From: Deltaproteobacteria bacterium UBA2957
Lineage (GTDB): Bacteria > Myxococcota_A > UBA796
Reading direction: 5' to 3'
NCBI GenBank assembly: GCA_002348535.1
Contig: DEBL01000273.1
Span: 1 to 6,244, forward strand
Length of the DNA stretch: 6,244 nt
A model generated the notes under the pieces. That model saw nothing but the letters and a program-made list of their open reading frames with translations, did no database searches and was not told the origin of the DNA. Below, piece by piece: positions 1 through 4,979 of this stretch. The stretch's first letter is position 1. Every line of letters begins with the position of its first letter. Position numbers and translations under genes: made by a program.

Positions 1-56
<56 letters not shown>

Positions 57-137
57 TAGTACACAGCCGCCTCTCGGGTAGCCTCCCGGGGGGATCGGCT
101 CGTGAGTGGGCCGGCAACCGTCTAACGGCAGGGCGGA

Positions 138-1937
138 TCAACGCTTCCGTGCGAGTACTCGGTATTGGCTCGTGTGGTGGGCGCGGCGAGCCAGCGGCGC
201 GACGACCTGGTCAAGGAGTGAAGCCACCCCGATAAATGGCACACCAATCACCCAAACTGCATTGTGAACCAACCGCCTCCAGAGTGGCGGTTCAGGGAGC
301 CACGGCGCATGCAGAATGGGGGCCACAGCGCGCACCATCTTGATGGCGCTCAAAAACAAGTCATTGGGGCTGTGCGCCTTACTGGTCTGCCACTCGATCG
401 GCTCAAAGCCCGCATTCCGAAGCAGACGGGCCATCTCGACTGTGGGCACCATGACGAGGTGCTGCGGCTGCACCCATGGCATCCACCATCGCCCCAGAAG
501 TTTAGCGAAGACACTGTCAGGATCGGGAACCTCGATCAACAGCACACCGCCATTGCTGAGCACGGTGTGCGCTGCCTTGAGCTCAACCGAAATGTCCGTC
601 ACGTGCTCGAGGTAGTGACACATGCTGACCACATCGAAGCGGTCAGAAGTGGTGCCTGCGACGTCGGGGAAAAACCCCCTATGGGTCTCATCCATCCAGC
701 CCCGCGCGCGACCCACCTCGACCGCTTCACCCATATCCAAGCCAACCAACGTTGCATCGCAATGCATGCTTCGCACGTACGCAAACATGTGCCCGTGACC
801 GCACCCCACGTCCAGCCATCGAGCGGGCCGATGGTGGGCAGTCAGCATTTCGTATCGTCCTTCATACAACTCGCGAGCAAACTCAAAGATGGTGTCCATC
901 GAGTGCTCACCCAGCCCGTCGTAGCAGTCCCTGTAATAGAACTCGAGTCCCCGCTGGTTGAGTCGTGGATTCTGGAACCACGCTCGACAGGCGCGGCACT
1001 GCGTCATCGTAAAACGACCGGGTTTGTTCTGGTGGTGGTCGACGACAGAGAAGGACCGCCCAAAGTCAGGGCTACTGCAACTCGGACAGGCGGTCATGGG
1101 AACTTCAAAAAAAACGTCCGTGCCGTCTGCAAGCAGCTCTCTATATACAGGACGAAGCTCATTGATTTTGGCCAGCCCCGATTTGGTGCTCCGAATCAGC
1201 CGAAGCCATTGCGCAATATCCACAGGCAATCGAACAAGACCTTGAAGCCACGGATGACTGAGGGTGAAGCCCGAGCGTCGAACGCCCAAGGGCTGTTGAA
1301 CCACGTACGCAGCCAGTGCGAGTGAACCCGTCACTGGTGCCAACATCACCCCAAGCGCGAGCAGCAGAGTTGCCACCGGAATGCCCAACAGAACCGGACG
1401 AATCGAGCCACCGACGACCACTTCGAGCGCGCTCGCCTCAAAGAATGGATTGAATGCATGGGCCTCAAGTTCACGGGCAATTGCAAAGTCGTGCCGACCA
1501 CCAACACGTCGTCGAACTTCTCTGGATAGGGAGACGAACGTCGCCAAGTCTTTGACCGGCAACTCGGCCGCCATTTCTTCGAGCACTTCACGCGGGGCCA
1601 CAAAGGCATGCATCGCGGATTCACCCTGTCGTTGTGGATGATGCCGCAGAGTCTCAGGGTCTAGGTGATATGCGAGGCTCCAGAGGGTCGACAGCGACAA
1701 GCGCTGGGGCACCAACTCAAGGGCCTCTAAGTTCTGCTCAGTCATGTGGTTCATCGCCGCTGATGCCGTTGACGATGGGACCGAAATTCCAGGAGCCGAC
1801 ACCCAGACCAACCGTTCGTCGAATGGCATATCGCTTGGCTTCAGAACCTCAAGAGATCGCAAACGCTGAGAGATTCGCCGCATGTCCGCGACCAACATCA
1901 ACGTAATGAATCCCCAAATTATCTCAGCTAGTGCCAC
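138..1937 (-). CDS. Membrane-anchored class I SAM-dependent methyltransferase with large N-terminal membrane region
   Basis: This 599-residue protein starts at GTG, supported by a GGAG box seven bases upstream. The C-terminal half is a class I methyltransferase (about 280-520). It opens with a putative zinc ribbon, CPSC at 284-287 and CRAC at 314-317. The SAM-binding glycine motif LDVGCGHG is at 375-382, the acidic end of strand 2 is D401, FDVVSMCHYLEHV is at 434-446, and GGVLLIEVPDPDS is at 463-475. The N-terminal 260 residues contain a first hydrophobic helix (1-18), a soluble stretch, and a hydrophobic hairpin at about 180-215. A last hydrophobic segment lies at about 556-580. The substrate is unknown. 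Relatives with a CxxC pair before the SAM domain often act on sugars, lipids or other small molecules, but that is family knowledge and not evidence for this protein. The N-terminal half resembles a degenerate family 2 glycosyltransferase scaffold (inference). The gene follows the kinase after 51 bases and is probably co-transcribed with it. Confidence 0.85.
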   Translation of the reverse strand: MALAEIIWGFITLMLVADMRRISQRLRSLEVLKPSDMPFDERLVWVSAPGISVPSSTASAAMNHMTEQNLEALELVPQRLSLSTLWSLAYHLDPETLRHHPQRQGESAMHAFVAPREVLEEMAAELPVKDLATFVSLSREVRRRVGGRHDFAIARELEAHAFNPFFEASALEVVVGGSIRPVLLGIPVATLLLALGVMLAPVTGSLALAAYVVQQPLGVRRSGFTLSHPWLQGLVRLPVDIAQWLRLIRSTKSGLAKINELRPVYRELLADGTDVFFEVPMTACPSCSSPDFGRSFSVVDHHQNKPGRFTMTQCRACRAWFQNPRLNQRGLEFYYRDCYDGLGEHSMDTIFEFARELYEGRYEMLTAHHRPARWLDVGCGHGHMFAYVRSMHCDATLVGLDMGEAVEVGRARGWMDETHRGFFPDVAGTTSDRFDVVSMCHYLEHVTDISVELKAAHTVLSNGGVLLIEVPDPDSVFAKLLGRWWMPWVQPQHLVMVPTVEMARLLRNAGFEPIEWQTSKAHSPNDLFLSAIKMVRAVAPILHAPWLPEPPLWRRLVHNAVWVIGVPFIGVASLLDQVVAPLARRAHHTSQYRVLARKR

Positions 1938-1944
1938 AACACTT

Positions 1945-1948
1945 CTCC
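1945..1948 (-). promoter_or_regulatory. Ribosome binding site of the methyltransferase gene
   Basis: On the minus strand the sequence reads CGGAGAAGTGTTGTG. GGAG lies seven bases before the GTG codon at 1937-1935. This spacing is why the GTG start was chosen rather than an internal ATG such as Met19. Confidence 0.7.
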
Positions 1949-1988
1949 GACCCGCTTTAGTACCCCGTCGAGCGTGTGCCGCTTGCCA

Positions 1989-3113
1989 CTATCCGGTGAC
2001 GAACCACCAAAAAGAAACTGCAATTCCGAGGGCCAACGCCCACTGAATCCATGCGGATCGGTCATCCGCTCTCCACCAAGACCGCCCTATCCGTCCGATT
2101 TTGCTGTCGGTGAGGATTGATGGGTCTTGGTCATCCGTGACCACAACATTGGCGCTGGGCATCAGTGATGCACCTTTCATCCTTGCACGCTGCGCTTCGA
2201 TCAGGTTCGGCACATGGTTGCGAGCATAGCGACGTAGGCTTTCACCTCCAATCGCTTCGCTGAGTTCAACACACCTGTCATGCACTTCCTCGGGGCTTGG
2301 ACGAACTGTGCCTTCAAACGACAGCATGGTTGTCAGCAATGACGAAACCTCTCGCCACCAGATCGTCCCCCATCGGGGATCGCGCAGCGCTTCAATTTGT
2401 TCATCTCGCTTTGCGGTAAACAAATCTGACCGGAGGGGTAGCCGGGTCGCAGACCTTCCGGACAGGAGTTCAATCAGGGTGATACCGAGCGCGAAGATGT
2501 CTACCGCTCCGCTCAATCCAGTCTCGTGCCATTGCTCAGGGGCCATGTATCGAGCGGTTCCAAACCGTACTGAGCGTGTCTGCCCTTCGCGGTCGAAATC
2601 TGCTCTGGCGATTCCGAAATCCAGCACCTTAACCGTCCCATGCTTGCTCACCAGCAGGTTTGCGGGCTTGATATCGCGATGAATCACGTTGAGTGCCCGC
2701 CCGGTAAATGGGCTGACGGTGTTCGCCGCAGCATCGAGAGCACTGGCCGTGGCCGCGACAACCTCCAGTGCAGCCCGAGGCGGAAACGGTCCGCTCCGGA
2801 GCAATCGATGGGCATCCACACCCGGCACGTATTCCATAAACACGGCGGGCCGACCTTGAATTTCAATCAGGTCGAAAACCTTCACAATGTGGTCGTGATT
2901 CAGTTGTGCCAGCAATCGAGCTTCGTCCCGCTGCCGCCCCACGACATCGTGATTGTTTTCCAGTTCTTCGTTGAGAACCTTTATGGCCACCCGCTGAGCA
3001 AAGTTGTCTCGACTGTGAACATCCGCCAAATACACGGCGCCGAAACCGCCTTTTCCCAAGGCCTCTACAAACGTGATCCGTCGATTCCGATGCTCGGCAC
3101 CATCCGTCTTCAT
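1989..3113 (-). CDS. Hanks-type serine/threonine protein kinase with C-terminal membrane anchor
   Basis: This 374-residue kinase should phosphorylate Ser/Thr residues of protein substrates at the membrane. All the main catalytic motifs are present: glycine-rich loop GKGGFG (20-25), VAIK with lysine 45, the probable helix-C glutamate E64, catalytic loop HRDIKPAN (145-152) with Asp147, the metal-binding DFG (165-167), and APE (191-193). The kinase domain spans about 13-285. A linker with basic and polar stretches follows, then one hydrophobic segment (about 355-372) ending only two residues from the C-terminus. It is therefore a tail-anchored, cytosolic-facing kinase with no extracellular sensor domain such as PASTA repeats. 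The start is fixed by an in-frame TGA immediately upstream of the ATG, and no Shine-Dalgarno box is visible. The methyltransferase gene follows 51 bases downstream, and the two-helix membrane protein gene is divergent. Substrates cannot be named from the sequence. Confidence 0.93.
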   Translation of the reverse strand: MKTDGAEHRNRRITFVEALGKGGFGAVYLADVHSRDNFAQRVAIKVLNEELENNHDVVGRQRDEARLLAQLNHDHIVKVFDLIEIQGRPAVFMEYVPGVDAHRLLRSGPFPPRAALEVVAATASALDAAANTVSPFTGRALNVIHRDIKPANLLVSKHGTVKVLDFGIARADFDREGQTRSVRFGTARYMAPEQWHETGLSGAVDIFALGITLIELLSGRSATRLPLRSDLFTAKRDEQIEALRDPRWGTIWWREVSSLLTTMLSFEGTVRPSPEEVHDRCVELSEAIGGESLRRYARNHVPNLIEAQRARMKGASLMPSANVVVTDDQDPSILTDSKIGRIGRSWWRADDRSAWIQWALALGIAVSFWWFVTG

Positions 3114-3311
3114 TCATGTACGCTACCAATCTTCAGGCGATGCTTTTTCACCAACTCCTGAACAGACTCGCGTTTGCATCAGCGCGTCCCAAACCATTGC
3201 TTTCGCAAACAAATTTCAATCTCTTGGATACCTCATGGGCCCATATTCCTGACATCATTTCGATGTTATCCATTGACATACCAAGCCTTTTCGCGCGATA
3301 CAGTGCCGCCT
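3114..3311. other. Divergent intergenic region between the kinase and the two-helix membrane protein
   Basis: This 198-base stretch is more AT-rich than its neighbours and should hold the promoters of both divergent genes. It contains a perfect palindrome, ATGGGCCCAT (3235-3244), an inverted repeat ACATC-n5-GATGT (3252-3266) and two direct copies of TGACAT (3250-3255 and 3274-3279). A plausible plus-strand promoter is listed separately. No convincing minus-strand promoter for the kinase was found. A 41-codon minus-strand reading frame (ATG at 3273, TGA at 3148-3150) lies inside it but has little support as a gene. Confidence 0.6.
3273..3302 (+). promoter_or_regulatory. Candidate sigma-70-type promoter of the two-helix membrane protein gene
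   Basis: A consensus -35 box TTGACA (3273-3278) is followed after 18 bases by GATACA (3297-3302), a weak -10 match (three of six positions). A start of transcription about seven bases later, near 3309, falls within three bases of the ATG at 3312. That fits the lack of any Shine-Dalgarno sequence and suggests a leaderless message. The -35 box is convincing and the -10 box less so. Confidence 0.4.
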
Positions 3312-3719
3312 ATGACCACGAAAGAACTGCTTCTACAACGACCCGATATCCCCGATGAATGCGTCCAATACCTCGTCGAACGAGCGGCTGTTTTGCAAGA
3401 CGAAGGGCGCGCTACAACAGAGCATGCATCGGCGGCAGACATCGTTCGAGTCGCCGAGGAGCTGGACATCGAACCCCAATACGTTGAGCAAGCAATTGCC
3501 GAATGGCGTCTACGCAGTGAAAACGACGATGCGCTGGAATCACGGCAACGCATCCGCAGCCGTGGACGAACCATGATGCGGATCCTCGTGGTCGGCCTTG
3601 CAATCGCGATTGCGAGTGCCGCTGCGGTCGCGATTGCGAGCTACATGGCTTTCGGATGGACCGGAATCGCCGGAATCGGTGCCGCAGTGCTCGCTATACT
3701 GATGTGGCTCTCCGGCTGA
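3312..3719 (+). CDS. Small membrane protein: soluble helical N-terminal domain and two C-terminal membrane helices
   Basis: This 135-residue protein is not assigned to a named family. Residues 1-70 are predicted soluble and mostly helical. The stretch ASAADIVRVAEELDIEPQYVEQAI (about 39-62) has the pattern 'A..I..vA.eL.I....V..Ai', which recurs at the N-terminus of small bacterial membrane proteins (recollection of a general pattern, not a searched match). A basic and acidic linker, about 70-87, leads to two hydrophobic helices at about 89-112 and 114-133, rich in Ala, Ile and Gly. The reading frame is open further upstream to an ATG at 3174, but that extension is Cys, Pro and aromatic rich, unlike the rest, and would run across the candidate promoter. 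The ATG at 3312 is preferred although it has no Shine-Dalgarno box. The gene is divergent from the kinase, so shared regulation is possible. Confidence 0.75.
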   Translation: MTTKELLLQRPDIPDECVQYLVERAAVLQDEGRATTEHASAADIVRVAEELDIEPQYVEQAIAEWRLRSENDDALESRQRIRSRGRTMMRILVVGLAIAIASAAAVAIASYMAFGWTGIAGIGAAVLAILMWLSG

Positions 3720-3747
3720 ACCTCAGGCCAAATCTGAGCCAAATGAA

Positions 3748-3800
3748 ACAGTCCCCGAGGGCTGCTGGGGATTTTGGGGAGTGCAGCACCCGGGGACTGT
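3748..3800 (-). terminator. Rho-independent terminator of the minCDE operon
   Basis: A perfect 10-bp stem pairs 3748-3757 with 3791-3800. It continues as GG/CC (3759-3760 with 3789-3790) and GCTGC/GCAGC (3761-3765 with 3783-3787), with one bulged base on each side and a 17-base loop. Read on the minus strand it begins 22 bases after the minE stop codon and is followed by TTTCATTT, as expected for an intrinsic terminator. On the plus strand it lies 29 bases after the two-helix protein gene but has no T-tract there, so termination in that direction is less certain. Confidence 0.8.
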
Positions 3801-3821
3801 GGATGTCAGAGCATGCGGCTT

Positions 3822-4094
3822 TTAGGCAGGCATCGCTCGCTCAATGACGCGGCGCACAGGCACCGAACTGATGAGTGCAATCCGGTCATCGCCTCGCTCG
3901 AGGCGGACTACAGAGTTGTCACGATCAATCTCTACGTATTTTTGAATCACGGCCGTGATCTCTTCCTGCATCGCGTCGAGCTGTGCAGGGGTCAGGTCCA
4001 CTTGGTCGTGAATCAGCAGCACCTTCAGTCGCTGCTTAGCGTCCTCTTTGGACGAATCCTTGCGGTTCAGAAGTTTGTTGAGGATCTCAGTCAT
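3822..4094 (-). CDS. minE: Cell division topological specificity factor MinE
   Basis: MinE binds membrane-bound MinD, stimulates its ATPase and releases it, which produces the pole-to-pole or standing-wave pattern that keeps the MinCD inhibitor away from midcell. The 90-residue length is typical (Escherichia coli MinE has 88). Residues 2-11 form the short N-terminal membrane-binding segment. AKQRLKVLLIHD (19-30) is the anti-MinCD region that contacts MinD. The C-terminal topological specificity domain follows, with the family pattern EEITAVIQKYVEID (44-57) and VRLER (63-67). The frame could be extended to 4130, but the chosen ATG has an AAGGAG box seven bases upstream, matches the family start and overlaps the minD stop by one base (TGATG). 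This arrangement indicates translational coupling with minD. Confidence 0.95.
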   Translation of the reverse strand: MTEILNKLLNRKDSSKEDAKQRLKVLLIHDQVDLTPAQLDAMQEEITAVIQKYVEIDRDNSVVRLERGDDRIALISSVPVRRVIERAMPA

Positions 4095-4909
4095 CAGGCC
4101 ACTCCTTGTACAGCACCGAAGCCCATCCAACGCTTCATCGTGCCCCAGATTCCATTGCCATCGCTAAAGTCGAGTTCCGGTACGTTTGGCTCACCGTTGA
4201 TGCGGCGACCAATGCGACGGAAAGCCTCGCCGACCACGCTGGACTCATCGAAGACCGCGGGGACACCACGGTTTGCAGAGATAATGATGTCTTCATGGTC
4301 GGGAACAATACCAAGCAACGGGATGGCAAGAATCTCAAGGATGTCTTCCTTGTTCATCATGTCACCCTTGCTGACCATCTTGCTCCGATAGCGGTTGATG
4401 ATCAGGTGCGGCTCTGGAAGTTCTGCAGCCTCCACCATCCCGATGATGCGGTCCGCATCCCGAATCGCACTCACTTCTGGCGTGGTCACGATGACGGCTC
4501 GGTCGGCGCCAGCGACGGCGTTTTTGAAGCCTTGCTCAATACCAGCGGGGCAGTCGACCAAGACGTAGTCGAACTCGTCTTTCAGCTTGTTGACCAGCTC
4601 CCGCATCTGCGCGGGAGTGACCGCGTTTTTGTCACGCGTCTGCGCAGCGGGCAACAGGTACAGACCTTCTGCTCTCTTGTCTCGGATCAGCGCCTGCTTC
4701 AGGCGACATTCTCCTTCAATCACATGGACCAAATCGTACACGATTCGGTTTTCGAGGCCGAGGATGACGTCGAGGTTACGAAGGCCGATATCGGCATCCA
4801 CAACCGCCACGGTCACACCCTGCATGGCCAGTGCCACACCAAGATTGGCTGAACACGTGGTCTTGCCCACGCCGCCTTTTCCTGATGTCACGACGATGCA
4901 TTCGCTCAT
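4094..4909 (-). CDS. minD: Septum site-determining ATPase MinD
   Basis: MinD is a ParA/MinD-family ATPase that dimerises on the membrane with ATP, recruits MinC and is removed by MinE. The 271 residues match the usual length (E. coli 270). The deviant Walker A motif GKGGVGKTT is at 10-18, with signature lysine Lys11 and P-loop Lys16. VVDADIGLRNLD at 36-47 contains Asp38 and Asp40. The switch II motif DCPAGIE is at 119-125. PEVSAIRDADRI at 144-155 corresponds to the MinC/MinE-binding surface. The last residues (about 254-266, IWGTMKRWMGFGA) form the amphipathic membrane-targeting helix with hydrophobic and basic faces. The frame is open further upstream, but that extension overlaps the end of minC and is unlike MinD. 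The ATG at 4909 follows a GGAG box at seven bases. It lies 52 bases after minC and overlaps minE by one base. Confidence 0.97.
   Translation of the reverse strand: MSECIVVTSGKGGVGKTTCSANLGVALAMQGVTVAVVDADIGLRNLDVILGLENRIVYDLVHVIEGECRLKQALIRDKRAEGLYLLPAAQTRDKNAVTPAQMRELVNKLKDEFDYVLVDCPAGIEQGFKNAVAGADRAVIVTTPEVSAIRDADRIIGMVEAAELPEPHLIINRYRSKMVSKGDMMNKEDILEILAIPLLGIVPDHEDIIISANRGVPAVFDESSVVGEAFRRIGRRINGEPNVPELDFSDGNGIWGTMKRWMGFGAVQGVA
4102..4107 (-). promoter_or_regulatory. Ribosome binding site of minE
   Basis: On the minus strand AAGGAG lies seven bases before the minE ATG, inside the last codons of minD. It is the strongest Shine-Dalgarno match in the window and fixes the minE start at 4094 rather than the upstream ATG at 4130. 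Confidence 0.85.
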
Positions 4910-4916
4910 GGGTTGA

Positions 4917-4920
4917 CTCC
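4917..4920 (-). promoter_or_regulatory. Ribosome binding site of minD
   Basis: GGAG on the minus strand lies seven bases before the ATG at 4909-4907. It supports the family-standard start of MinD over the long upstream extension of the same frame. Confidence 0.75.
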
Positions 4921-4934
4921 GGGTGGAGGGAAGA

Positions 4935-4979
4935 CGGCCGAATGGCCGCCAAGGGGGAAAATCAGGCCGGCAACCGGCC
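4935..4979 (-). promoter_or_regulatory. Two short GC-rich hairpins in the minC-minD junction
   Basis: The first hairpin in reading order is a perfect six-base stem, GGCCGG (4965-4970) with CCGGCC (4974-4979) and a three-base loop. It covers the last codons of minC and is followed on the minus strand by TGATTTTCC. The second pairs CGGCC (4935-4939) with GGCCG (4944-4948) around GAAT and lies 14 bases upstream of the minD ribosome binding site. They could act as a weak attenuator or a processing or stability element. The pairing is visible, while the function is inference. Confidence 0.35.

Noticed and set aside
57..137. Terminator between the tRNA and the methyltransferase gene
   Set aside because: Several short GC-rich pairings such as CCGT-n3-ACGG and the CCCGGG run exist, but none has a convincing stem followed by a T-tract on either strand.
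264..1325. Open frame of 353 codons on the plus strand
   Set aside because: It lies entirely antisense to the methyltransferase gene, whose motifs are unambiguous. Its own translation is rich in His, Arg, Pro and Gln with no recognisable domain, as expected of a shadow frame.
3114..3148. Leaderless promoter for the kinase
   Set aside because: TAGCGT lies at the right distance for a -10 box, but nothing resembling a -35 box lies 16-18 bases upstream of it.
3174..3311. 46-residue upstream extension of the two-helix membrane protein
   Set aside because: Its composition differs from the rest of the protein, it would cover the TTGACA box, and no ribosome binding site precedes the ATG at 3174.
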